Of a stretch of 62,473 nt of DNA, positions 17,182 through 26,389 are shown one piece after another; position 1 is the first letter of the stretch; each line of letters begins with the position of its first letter. The stretch is from RFTU01 sp032122355. GTDB taxonomy: Bacteria; Pseudomonadota; Gammaproteobacteria; Burkholderiales; Burkholderiaceae_C. Where the stretch lies: NCBI GenBank assembly GCA_032122355.1, contig JAUMCS010000018.1, positions 1 through 62,473 of the forward strand, given 5' to 3'. Below the pieces are notes generated by a model. That model was not told where the DNA came from, ran no database searches, and saw only the letters and a list, made by a program, of their open reading frames with translations. The position numbers and the translations under genes are program-made.

Positions 17182-18441
17182 TTATTGCCCGCTTAGATCG
17201 CCCCCCAGAAATCCCTTCACGGTAGAAACCCTAGCATCATAAATGAAACGCCCCATTTCCTCACCTACGATCTGTGGTTGCCGACCTCTGGCCGCGAGCG
17301 CGACAGGTATCGCCTTTAGCACTGCTTGCACCATGGCACACAACCGATCAGATACGACATAGGGCTTGTCCTCAAACCCTAATCGGCCCCTTGCATCAGC
17401 CTCACAAGCCTGCAACACCTCTTTAAATCGATCGGGCCTTCTCCAGGCATCACAACGCCCTAGCAATCGAGTAATAGCCTCTGCACTCATATCCAAACTG
17501 CGGTGTATGTGGCCATGTTCGCGTGCAACAATCTCTGCCAATTCCTTGCAATCTGTGGGCACACGTAGGCGCCGCCCTATTTCACGCGCAAGCAGCACAC
17601 TGCGCTGCTCATGCCCAATATGCCTAGGCCACTCGCTTTGAGGTGTCGTGCCTTTACCCAAATCATGCACCAAACAGGCATAGCGCACGGACAATGGGGC
17701 TTTCATTTGTGCAGCCATACGCAAAACCATCAACAAATGCACCCCCGTATCGACTTCTGGATGATACTCAACTCGCTGAGGAACCCCCCATAGGCGATCC
17801 ACCTCGGGCAGCAAACGACGCAATGCACCACAGGCTCTCAGCACCTCTAGCATCCGCGCCGGATCAGGCTCCATCAGCCCTTTACTTAATTCTTGCCACA
17901 CCCGCTCAGGCACCAATGCATCGACTTCACCCGCCTGCACCATGGCCGAGCATAGTGCCATGGTCTCGTGGGCAACCGAGAAATGAGGCCAACGTGCGGC
18001 AAATCGAGCTAAACGCAATATCCGTACGGGGTCTTCAGTAAAAGCGCCGGATACATGGCGCAAAATCTTATTTTGCAAATCCTGCTGGCCACCCCAAGGG
18101 TCAATCACATGACCGCTGTCATCCATGGCCATGGCATTGATGGTGAGATCACGCCGCTGCAAATCTTGCTCTAAGGTGACGGAACTATCAGCATGGAATG
18201 TAAAGCCATGATAACCCGGGGCAGTTTTACGCTCGGTACGTGCCAGCGCCACCTCATCTCGGGTTTGAGGGTGCAGAAAAACCGGAAAATCTCGGCCCAC
18301 AGGCTTGAATCCACGCGCCAGCAAATCTTGTGCAGTATACCCTACAGCTACCCAGTCCGTATCAGAGCTGAACAGACCCAACAACCGATCCCGAACAGCC
18401 CCACCGACAAGATACAAACGTAGTGGCTGCTTCAACTTCAA
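17182..18441 (-). CDS. cca: CCA tRNA nucleotidyltransferase (multifunctional CCA protein)
   Basis: Adds or repairs the 3' CCA of tRNAs. A 419-residue protein with the class II nucleotidyltransferase head (YLVGGAVRDRLLGL, catalytic DTDW, ARTERK, RRDLTINAMAMD), the tRNA-binding neck (DPVRILRLARFAARW) and a C-terminal HD phosphohydrolase domain (VHDLGKGTTP, REHGHIHRS) as in E. coli. TTG start at 18441 overlaps the stop of the upstream epimerase gene (TTGA); a later in-frame TTG just before YLVGG would match E. coli more closely, so the start is uncertain. Confidence 0.92.
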   Translation of the reverse strand: MKLKQPLRLYLVGGAVRDRLLGLFSSDTDWVAVGYTAQDLLARGFKPVGRDFPVFLHPQTRDEVALARTERKTAPGYHGFTFHADSSVTLEQDLQRRDLTINAMAMDDSGHVIDPWGGQQDLQNKILRHVSGAFTEDPVRILRLARFAARWPHFSVAHETMALCSAMVQAGEVDALVPERVWQELSKGLMEPDPARMLEVLRACGALRRLLPEVDRLWGVPQRVEYHPEVDTGVHLLMVLRMAAQMKAPLSVRYACLVHDLGKGTTPQSEWPRHIGHEQRSVLLAREIGRRLRVPTDCKELAEIVAREHGHIHRSLDMSAEAITRLLGRCDAWRRPDRFKEVLQACEADARGRLGFEDKPYVVSDRLCAMVQAVLKAIPVALAARGRQPQIVGEEMGRFIYDARVSTVKGFLGGDLSGQ

Positions 18442-19433
18442 TTCCGGTCAACCAAGTGACACCGCAGGTCATGTTGCGCACATAATCTGCGCTTGCTCAA
18501 ATATTGAGGCGCCACTGCGCTGATTCGCGCCGGCTCAATGCCCCAATCAGGAAGGGTTAATCCTTGCCCAGTAGCTATGTTGGGCACTGACATGGATCGG
18601 ATATTGTCATGACTCAACAAGGGCTGCCCAGGCCAGAGCTGCATCATGCTGGCTTGCAGATACCCCAGCACCTTGGGGATAGGTAGCACGAGGCGCTCGC
18701 ATTCAGCATAACGCCCCGTCAAACGCACCAATTCAGCCAGGCTAAAAACCTCAGGCCCCACACACTCTAGCACTTGCCCTCGGGTTTGCGGGTGAGTCAA
18801 GGCATGTATTAAAGCCGAAACCACATCCTCAACCCATACAGGTTGAAATTGTGCACCGGAGCAAGCCAAAGGTATCAACGGAGCGATTGATTGCAATGCA
18901 GCAAAAACATTGAGAAATCGGTCTTGCGCACCAAAAATAACCGAAGGGCGCAAGATCGTGACATCCAGCCCGCTTCGACACAGCACTTCTTCACCTGCAC
19001 TTTTAGTGCGCAAATATTCTGATGGCAAGTGACTGCCATTTGTCGAGGCACCCAAAGCACTGATATGAATCACTCGCCTCACACCCGCAACCCGACAGGC
19101 GGTTGCCAGTTGACTGGGCAAATCGATATGCACGCGCTTGAATTCAGCAGCAGACCCATGCAAAATAGCCACCAAATTGACAACCGCATGAGCCCCCACG
19201 AGCAGTCGCGGTAACGCGATGGGGTCCATCGTGCGGCACTCGACCAACTCCACTGAGGGTAAATGCTGAATATCGCGCCCATGATGTCGGCGGCGCGCAG
19301 GAACCACCAAAGTGCTGTGCGGATAAACTCGCGACCAACGCTCGCAAAACGCCCGCCCGACAAATCCTGTTCCACCCAATACGACCACACGTTTGGGCAC
19401 CATCTGCCCTATGGACACTTTAACTTCTTGCAT
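18438..19433 (-). CDS. NAD(P)-binding epimerase/dehydratase, complex I NDUFA9-like
   Basis: A 331-residue atypical short-chain dehydrogenase. It has the nucleotide-binding VVVLGGTGFVGRAF at residues about 15-28 and HISALGAS followed by SEYLRTKSAGEEVL, the Ser/Tyr/Lys region of this family, and resembles NDUFA9-like proteins of unclear role in bacteria. ATG 19433 has an ideal GGAGGT 7 nt upstream. It overlaps cca by 4 nt, so both are coexpressed. Substrate unknown. Confidence 0.8.
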   Translation of the reverse strand: MQEVKVSIGQMVPKRVVVLGGTGFVGRAFCERWSRVYPHSTLVVPARRRHHGRDIQHLPSVELVECRTMDPIALPRLLVGAHAVVNLVAILHGSAAEFKRVHIDLPSQLATACRVAGVRRVIHISALGASTNGSHLPSEYLRTKSAGEEVLCRSGLDVTILRPSVIFGAQDRFLNVFAALQSIAPLIPLACSGAQFQPVWVEDVVSALIHALTHPQTRGQVLECVGPEVFSLAELVRLTGRYAECERLVLPIPKVLGYLQASMMQLWPGQPLLSHDNIRSMSVPNIATGQGLTLPDWGIEPARISAVAPQYLSKRRLCAQHDLRCHLVDRN

Positions 19434-19454
19434 TTCCTACACCTCCGATACTGA

Positions 19455-21512
19455 TCAAGGCAAGCTCATATCCACGCCAGGATCTTTCGAGCCACGGGGG
19501 CCGACCACCGCGCCCAGCCGACCTTTCAGCGAGACCGATTCACCCCCCAATTGGGCGCTATAAATCACCGCGTTACTGAGCACCTTCTTCACATAATCAC
19601 GTGTTTCAGTAAAAGGGATGGATTCTGCCCACGCAGCAGTTTCTATGGTTGCACCTTCGCGCCAACGACGAGGTCGGCCGGGGCCAGCATTATAGGCCGC
19701 CGCCGCCATGAGCTGAGACCCCCCCAAATCATCCAGAACCCATTTCAAATAATGTGTTCCCAAACGCAAATTCGTCACCCGATCTTTCAACATACTCGCT
19801 TGAAACGGCATCCCTATTTTTTTAGCAACCCACTTAGCCGTTGTAGGCATCACCTGCATTAAGCCGCCAGCACCGACATGGGATCGGGCATCCGAAATGA
19901 ACCTGGATTCTTGTCGAATCAACCCCAAAACATAGGCTGGATCGAGGCCTGCATCCTTAGCATGAGCCATCACATCGGCACGATAGGGAATGGGATAGCG
20001 TTGGCTGATATCGACTTCTTGACGTGTGCGATCGCTGGTGTTGATGCACCGGTCCCAGACTTGATGATAACAAGCCCACTGGGCAGCCGCGAGCAACTGC
20101 CTATCATTCATTCCACGTAAACTAAAATTCCACTCACGCACCCCTTCACTACGCAAATCAAGAGCGATTAAGCGCAGCGCCCGTTGTAGACCAGGATGAG
20201 CTCTTGTCCCCGCTCTTTCCATAAGGGTAATTTCCGCAGGCTTGGGCGGCAAACGAATAGCCCGACCCAAATCTTCCAAGGCCAACTTGCCATAAAAATG
20301 CAAAGGATTGGCGATAGCCTCTAAGATCTTTTTCGCTTCGTTACGCTGACCTTCGCCAACATCACCAGAACGGGCAGATTGCTGTAAAGCACGCGCACGC
20401 CAATAACGCCAAACCGGCTCTTGCTGCTCGCGCTCACTCATTTGCTCGATGGACTTCAAAATCCACTGCGCATTCGAGGGCTGATTTGAGCGCAATGCGG
20501 CCCGCACCGACCATGCCAATGTCTCATTCGACCAGGGCAACTGCGAATAGCCCCCTCCTTTTAGCGAATCCCACGCTTTTTGATAATATTCGGCCGCCTC
20601 AGGCAGCACTCGCAATGCCGCTTGACGCCCTATCTGCGCCCAAACCCATGCTTGCCACTCAGGTGGCAAAAAATGATTTGCATGACGATCCATCCAACGA
20701 GCGGCGGCCTCAAGATCTTGCTGCGCATATCGCGCCAACAATAAACCCCACATATGCAATTGAACGTCTTTCTTAAATCCCGCTAATTTGTTCTTTTTCT
20801 CTAGTGCTGATGCGGGCTTTTCCAGTGCGGTGCGTAAAAAATGCGTCTGATCATCTGGCAAGAGTTGCATTGCTTGATTGACGCTTTTCAAACGCGTTGC
20901 TTCCATGGCATTCAAAAGCTTCTGCCATACATCGGATTCTTTGAACACGCCGGCCTGTAGCAATGTTTTCGCCATGAGGTGACAGGCTTCATCCCCCTCC
21001 AACTGCTCCATCCAAGCCTTACGCGCATCTAAGGCCACCGACTGGTCGGCGTGGTACAGTGCCAAATGCCAATAACATGTCACCTGTCGATCATCGTTCA
21101 TCAGAAAACGTGGATATTCTTTTTGAATACTTGCCCAATCCCGCCGCCGCCCCAGCTCAATCAACCAGTCATTGCGAAAACGATCTTCGACATAACTACC
21201 AGGCCAGCGTTTATAAAAATCTTCTACATCGATTGGTTTTAATGAGACCATTCGGAGATTCATATCCCAGTAATCCACCCATGCAGCCAAGGGATGAGCT
21301 AATTGCAGAGCCTCCTGCTTGTATCGCGCCAAAAGGCCACTATCGCGCTTAAGCCAAGCGGCCTGAGCCTGGGCCATCCATTCATCCTCAGCAGGAAAAG
21401 GCTCACCCCACGCGGAGGAACTATTTGATGCCTGAGCGTAACAGCCCACCGCATACAAGCTCCAAACCCCCAACAGGGCTACACCCTTTATGAATCGATA
21501 TATCAAGGCCAT
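19455..21512 (-). CDS. slt: Soluble-type lytic murein transglycosylase
   Basis: A 685-residue periplasmic enzyme that cleaves peptidoglycan glycan strands to 1,6-anhydromuropeptides. A signal segment (residues 1-29) leads into a long alpha-helical superhelix, then a C-terminal SLT domain with the catalytic glutamate in LIRQESRFISDARS, followed by GAGGLMQVMPTTA and AAAYNAGPGRPRRW. I chose ATG 21512 over 21545 because the latter overlaps the uup stop and weakens the signal peptide. The segment YAVGCYAQA leaves lipoprotein processing possible but the -3 residue is unusual. Confidence 0.9.
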   Translation of the reverse strand: MALIYRFIKGVALLGVWSLYAVGCYAQASNSSSAWGEPFPAEDEWMAQAQAAWLKRDSGLLARYKQEALQLAHPLAAWVDYWDMNLRMVSLKPIDVEDFYKRWPGSYVEDRFRNDWLIELGRRRDWASIQKEYPRFLMNDDRQVTCYWHLALYHADQSVALDARKAWMEQLEGDEACHLMAKTLLQAGVFKESDVWQKLLNAMEATRLKSVNQAMQLLPDDQTHFLRTALEKPASALEKKNKLAGFKKDVQLHMWGLLLARYAQQDLEAAARWMDRHANHFLPPEWQAWVWAQIGRQAALRVLPEAAEYYQKAWDSLKGGGYSQLPWSNETLAWSVRAALRSNQPSNAQWILKSIEQMSEREQQEPVWRYWRARALQQSARSGDVGEGQRNEAKKILEAIANPLHFYGKLALEDLGRAIRLPPKPAEITLMERAGTRAHPGLQRALRLIALDLRSEGVREWNFSLRGMNDRQLLAAAQWACYHQVWDRCINTSDRTRQEVDISQRYPIPYRADVMAHAKDAGLDPAYVLGLIRQESRFISDARSHVGAGGLMQVMPTTAKWVAKKIGMPFQASMLKDRVTNLRLGTHYLKWVLDDLGGSQLMAAAAYNAGPGRPRRWREGATIETAAWAESIPFTETRDYVKKVLSNAVIYSAQLGGESVSLKGRLGAVVGPRGSKDPGVDMSLP

Positions 21513-21526
21513 GTTAACCACCCAAC

Positions 21527-23458
21527 CTACTCCAGTTCGCTCCAACGCTCTAGCGCACGCATCAAAGACTCTTCAATCGCCACCATGCGCTGACTTAATT
21601 CTTGAGCCCGCGCATGATCTGTCACAAACAAACTGCCATCGGCTAGGGCCTGTGTGATCTCGGCCTGCTCCGTCTCGAGCGATTCAATTTGCGCGGGCAA
21701 TAGCTCTAGCTCTTTTTGCTCTTTATAACTAAGTTTACGCCGTGCGGGTGGTTTAGTCGATACCACTCCTCCGGTTGGCTCTTCCACGCGCTTTTCCACC
21801 GGACGAGTAGCTTTTTCCATGCCGGTCGGAATCGCCTCGGAACCGGCTTGCACTCGGGCACGTGCGCGCTGCACCAACCAATCTTCAATGCCCCCCTCGT
21901 ATTCACGCCACAAGCCCAGCTCCCCTCCGTCTTGCACATCGCCCTCCCAAGCAATGGTGCTGGTGACAACAGCATCTACAAAGTGGCGATCATGGCTCAC
22001 CAAAAATACAGTGCCTTGATAGCTTTGCAATAAATCCTCTAACAAATCTAAGGTTTCAATATCCAAATCATTGGTAGGCTCATCCAACACCAGAACGTTG
22101 GCCGGCAATGCAAATAAACGCGCCAGAAGCAAGCGATTGCGCTCGCCCCCAGACAAGGTTTTTACCGGACTATTGGCACGTGCCGGTGAAAAAAGAAAAT
22201 CAGATAAATAGCTATTGACGTGCCGCCTCGATCCCGCAATGTCAATCCACTCGCTGCCGGGGCTAATGGTGTCAGCTAGAGTCGCTTCTAAATTCAAACC
22301 CGCTCGCATTTGGTCAAAATAGGCAATTTGTAATTGCGTGCCACGCCGGATCTGGCCTGCTGTGGGCTCTAAATCACCCAAGATTAATTTCAACAAGGTG
22401 GTTTTGCCCGCACCATTGGGGCCAATCAAGCCGATCTTATCTCCACGAAGAATGGTGGCACTGAAGTTATTTACTAAGGTGCGCTCACCCCAGCTCAATG
22501 AAACTTGGTTTAATTCGGCCACAATTTTGCCGCTAGGCTGACCCGCATCCAGCGCCAAACGCACTTGCCCGAGTTGCTCGCGCCTAGCAGCGCGTTGCGC
22601 GCGCAAGGCCTGAAGCCGAGCCACCCGCGATACGCTTCGGGTACGGCGAGCCTCAACCCCTTTTCGTATCCAAATCTCTTCTTGCGCCAACAATTTATCG
22701 GCACGGGCATCTGCGAGTGCTTGCGCCTCTAGCTCAAGAACTTTGGTGCTTTGGTAGGCACTAAAATTACCCGGATAGCTTCGTAATACGCCTCGGTCCA
22801 ACTCAACAATTCGAGTAGAAACCGCATCAATAAAAGCACGATCATGAGAAATCAAAACCATAGAGCCTTGCCAGGCCTTGAGCAAATCTTGCAGCCATAA
22901 AATCGCGGCTAAATCTAAGTGGTTGGTGGGCTCATCCAACAGCAAAACATGAGGGCGTGCCACTAAAGCCTGAGCTAAAGCCACTCTTTTTCGAGTACCC
23001 CCTGATAATGTTTGCATCAAGGCAGTTGGAGATAATTGCAACCGCTGCAATGTTTCACTCACCCGCTGCTCCCAGGTCCAGCCATCATGGATTTCTATTT
23101 GATATTGCAATTCCTCTAAAGCCTCCGATGCAGCGCCTTCAAGTGCTAGGCGCTCGTAGTCTTCACGATATTGCCGAACCTGCGCTAAACCTTCTGCCAC
23201 ACTATCAAATACAGTCGCATCGGCATCAAACAAGGGCTCTTGCGCCACATAGGTGCAACGCAATTGCTGCTGCCACTGCATGGCGCCATCGTCAGGGCGC
23301 TCAAGCTGAGCCAATATTTTCAGCAGTGACGATTTACCTGCACCATTGCGCCCAATTAATGTAATGCGCTCCCCCTCTTCAAGCGAAAATGAAGTTTTAT
23401 CTAAAAGCGGAACGTGCCCGTATGCGAGTTGTAATTGTTTGCACGTGATCAGTGCCAT
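21527..23458 (-). CDS. uup: ABC-F ATPase, Uup type
   Basis: A 643-residue cytosolic protein with two ATPase domains and no membrane part. Walker A motifs GRNGAGKSS and GPNGAGKTT, signatures LSGGTRKRVALAQAL and LSGGERNRLLLARLF, Walker B LLLDEPTNHLD and LVLDEPTNDLD. The C-terminal coiled coil (about residues 570-643, RKLSYKEQKELELLPAQIE) is diagnostic of Uup rather than EttA. ABC-F proteins act on ribosomes; Uup is linked to ribosome and genome stability. ATG start at 23458. Confidence 0.88.
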   Translation of the reverse strand: MALITCKQLQLAYGHVPLLDKTSFSLEEGERITLIGRNGAGKSSLLKILAQLERPDDGAMQWQQQLRCTYVAQEPLFDADATVFDSVAEGLAQVRQYREDYERLALEGAASEALEELQYQIEIHDGWTWEQRVSETLQRLQLSPTALMQTLSGGTRKRVALAQALVARPHVLLLDEPTNHLDLAAILWLQDLLKAWQGSMVLISHDRAFIDAVSTRIVELDRGVLRSYPGNFSAYQSTKVLELEAQALADARADKLLAQEEIWIRKGVEARRTRSVSRVARLQALRAQRAARREQLGQVRLALDAGQPSGKIVAELNQVSLSWGERTLVNNFSATILRGDKIGLIGPNGAGKTTLLKLILGDLEPTAGQIRRGTQLQIAYFDQMRAGLNLEATLADTISPGSEWIDIAGSRRHVNSYLSDFLFSPARANSPVKTLSGGERNRLLLARLFALPANVLVLDEPTNDLDIETLDLLEDLLQSYQGTVFLVSHDRHFVDAVVTSTIAWEGDVQDGGELGLWREYEGGIEDWLVQRARARVQAGSEAIPTGMEKATRPVEKRVEEPTGGVVSTKPPARRKLSYKEQKELELLPAQIESLETEQAEITQALADGSLFVTDHARAQELSQRMVAIEESLMRALERWSELE

Positions 23459-23484
23459 GATAATGATGCCGCTATGAGGTGCGG

Positions 23485-24468
23485 TTAATGAAGTGATAAA
23501 GAAGGTGCTTGATGTGTTTCATGCACAGCGGCTTCTAGCGCATCGATAAACATGGCCGCCACATCAAATCCGGTTTGATTTGTAATTTCCTGAAAACAGG
23601 TTGGGCTCGTGACATTAATCTCGGTAAGGCACGATCCAATGATATCCAGCCCCACCAGCAGCAATCCACGCTCGACCAACACGGGCCCTAGGGCATTGGC
23701 AATGGCCCAATCTCGCTCCGTCAGGGCCTGTGCCACACCCTTGCCACCAGCCGCCAAATTGCCCCTGACCTCACTCCCTTGCGGAATCCGAGCTAAAGCA
23801 TAAGGAACCGGCTTGCCGCCAATCAGCAATACACGTTTATCGCCCTGCACAATTTCGGGTAGAAATTTCTGAGCCATCACAGTCACTTTGCCATGCCGAT
23901 TTAAAGTTTCAATGATCGACCCCAAATTCAAACCGTCCGGCCCAATTCGAAAAATTCCCATCCCGCCCATGCCATCTAAGGGCTTCAAAATAATATCTTG
24001 ATGTTCTGTGTGAAATGCTTTGATGGCCTCGGCTTGGCGCGTGACCACGGTAGGCGCTATCCATTGAGGAAACTCTAAGATAGCCAGCTTTTCAGGGTGA
24101 TCACGCAAGGCGCTGGGGCGGTTAAATACCTTTGCACCTTCTCGTTGCGCTTGCTGCAGCAAATGCGTAGCATAAAAGTATTCTGTGTCAAACGGCGGGT
24201 CCTTGCGCATCAGCACGGCATCCACGTCAGCCAGTGCTATCTCGGCCCGCGCCACCACCTCGAACCAGTTATTTGCCGAGTTCTTGGGAAATATGATGGC
24301 ACGAGCTTGCCTCGCCACCACACGCGCATGCTGATGCCACACCAAATCACCCACCTCGCAAACCCATACCGTATGACCTCGCCACAGGGCCTCACGCATC
24401 ATGGCATACGTGCTGTCTTTGGCAATATGAAACGACTCTAGCGGATCGGCAATAAACAAGCACTTCAT
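23485..24468 (-). CDS. gshB: Glutathione synthetase
   Basis: A 327-residue ATP-grasp ligase that adds glycine to gamma-glutamylcysteine. N-terminus MKCLFIADPLESFHIAKDST, lid/ATP-binding segment ILKPLDGMGGMGIFRI, metal/substrate segment DKRVLLIGGKPVPYALARIP, and C-terminal INVTSPTCFQEI all match prokaryotic GshB. Separated from gshA by kup on the same strand. Confidence 0.95.
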   Translation of the reverse strand: MKCLFIADPLESFHIAKDSTYAMMREALWRGHTVWVCEVGDLVWHQHARVVARQARAIIFPKNSANNWFEVVARAEIALADVDAVLMRKDPPFDTEYFYATHLLQQAQREGAKVFNRPSALRDHPEKLAILEFPQWIAPTVVTRQAEAIKAFHTEHQDIILKPLDGMGGMGIFRIGPDGLNLGSIIETLNRHGKVTVMAQKFLPEIVQGDKRVLLIGGKPVPYALARIPQGSEVRGNLAAGGKGVAQALTERDWAIANALGPVLVERGLLLVGLDIIGSCLTEINVTSPTCFQEITNQTGFDVAAMFIDALEAAVHETHQAPSLSLH

Positions 24469-24493
24469 CTAAGCATCCCAAAAAGAAGCCCCA

Positions 24494-26374
24494 TTAAATT
24501 TCAACCTTAGAAGCCAATTCAACCACACGGTTGGTCGGTAGCCGCAAAAATTCAGCAGCTGCGGCTGCGTTACGATGCATACTGGCAAAGAGCTTTTGCC
24601 TCCAAAGTGCCATGCCTTCTGCATGCGTGGCCACGACAATGTCACGGCTCATAAAGTAACTGGTTTCCATTTCTGAAAGAGGAACACCACGAGCTTCCAA
24701 TAGCTTCAGGGCTTCTGGTACATCAGGGTCATTTTTGAAGCCGAAATTTAATGTAACCGCCCAACAGTTATGCCCAAGTGACTCTAAACGTGCTCTTTTA
24801 TCAAAACCAACCCAAGGCACATCATGATGGCATACGGTCAAAAATACATTATGCTCGTGCAACACTTTATTGTGTTTCAAATTGTGCATCAGTGCCGTAG
24901 GGGTTTGATGCAGGGAAGGCGTGAGAAAAACAGCGGTGCCGCTAACCCGCAACGGAGGATTCATAAAAACAGAATCTAAGAATTCTTGTAGATTAATGGC
25001 CTCATCCCGCAGCCGATGCCGCACCATGCGAACACCTTGCTCCCATGTGAGCATGAGCATGAAAATCACCCCGCCAATGGCCAGCGGGAACCAACCTCCC
25101 GCAAAAAACTTCAACAAGTTGGCCGAAAAAAAGGCTATGTCGATGGCAAAAAAGATCCCCGTTGCCAAAATACTTAAAGCCAAGGGGTAATTCCAACGAA
25201 ATCGGATCACAAAAAAGGTCATGATGGTGGTGATGGTCATATCCATAGTCACGGCAATCCCATAAGCAGCGGCCAAATTTGTTGAGCTACCGAATAATGC
25301 GACCGCTAGAACAATTAAAACATACAAGCCCCAATTCACCACTGGCACATAAATTTGTCCAGTTTCACGTACAGAAGTATGGAGTATGGACATACGCGGG
25401 AACAAACCCATTTGAATGGCTTGGCGCGTAACCGAAAAAGCCGCTGTGATTAAGGCTTGCGAGGCAATGATGGTGGCTAAAGTTGCCAGTATCAGCAAGG
25501 GCAAACTGGCCCATTTAGGCGCCAACAAATAAAAAGGGCTGGTAATAGCTTCTGGCTGCTTGAGCAGTAAAGCACCCTGTCCAAAATAATTCACCACCAA
25601 TGCTGGCATGACCACCATATACCAAGCCAGTCTGATGGGAGTTTTGCCAAAATGCCCCAAATCAGCGTACAACGCTTCTGCTCCTGTAACACACAAGACG
25701 ATTGCACCCAGTGCAATGAATGCCGTAACCTGATGCGTCAAACCAAATTGGATGGCATACATGGGATTGAGCGCATGCAAAATCTCGGGGGTTTGAATCA
25801 CATGGGGCAGCCCCAAAGCAAATAAAACCGCAAACCAGATCAACGTAATGGGACCAAACGCTCGCCCGATTCCAGTCGTACCCAATCGTTGTACGGCGAA
25901 CAACAAGGTTATGAGTACTAAAGTGATAGGAACCACAGCACCACTTAATTGGGGGGCGACCAAACTCAAACCCTCTACGGCAGAGAGTACTGAAATAGCA
26001 GGCGTGATGACACCATCGCCATAAAAAACGGCTGTTCCAATCAAACCGACTACCATCAAATTGCGGTGCCAATTAGGCTTATTTTTTACCGCATTAGTAG
26101 CCAGGGCTAGCATTGCGATGAGCCCCCCTTCACCATTATTGTCAGCCCGCAGAATCAGCATCACATACTTTAACGACACAATCACCGTCATCGTCCAAAA
26201 AATCAGCGATAACACGCCCAGTACATTGTCGTGGGTGACGGGTACATGACCCCCATGAAAAACCTCTTTCAAGGCATACAATGGGCTGGTGCCAATATCA
26301 CCATAGACAACCCCTAGAGCACCGAGGGTTAAAGCCGCTAAAGCAGAAGGCGTTTGAGGATTGGAAGTATTCAC
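24494..26374 (-). CDS. kup: Low-affinity potassium transporter Kup
   Basis: A 626-residue H+/K+ symporter with about 12 transmembrane helices and a C-terminal cytoplasmic domain. Family hallmarks are GALGVVYGDIGTSPLYALKE at the N-terminus, VFYGDGVITPAISVLSAVEG (about residue 113), VTGAEALYADLGHFG and the later VPVVNWGLY. The start is GTG at 26374, 15 nt after the gshA stop, without a strong Shine-Dalgarno. It sits between gshA and gshB, a position discussed in the findings. Confidence 0.95.
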   Translation of the reverse strand: MNTSNPQTPSALAALTLGALGVVYGDIGTSPLYALKEVFHGGHVPVTHDNVLGVLSLIFWTMTVIVSLKYVMLILRADNNGEGGLIAMLALATNAVKNKPNWHRNLMVVGLIGTAVFYGDGVITPAISVLSAVEGLSLVAPQLSGAVVPITLVLITLLFAVQRLGTTGIGRAFGPITLIWFAVLFALGLPHVIQTPEILHALNPMYAIQFGLTHQVTAFIALGAIVLCVTGAEALYADLGHFGKTPIRLAWYMVVMPALVVNYFGQGALLLKQPEAITSPFYLLAPKWASLPLLILATLATIIASQALITAAFSVTRQAIQMGLFPRMSILHTSVRETGQIYVPVVNWGLYVLIVLAVALFGSSTNLAAAYGIAVTMDMTITTIMTFFVIRFRWNYPLALSILATGIFFAIDIAFFSANLLKFFAGGWFPLAIGGVIFMLMLTWEQGVRMVRHRLRDEAINLQEFLDSVFMNPPLRVSGTAVFLTPSLHQTPTALMHNLKHNKVLHEHNVFLTVCHHDVPWVGFDKRARLESLGHNCWAVTLNFGFKNDPDVPEALKLLEARGVPLSEMETSYFMSRDIVVATHAEGMALWRQKLFASMHRNAAAAAEFLRLPTNRVVELASKVEI

Positions 26375-26389
26375 GGTTTAATGCCGACG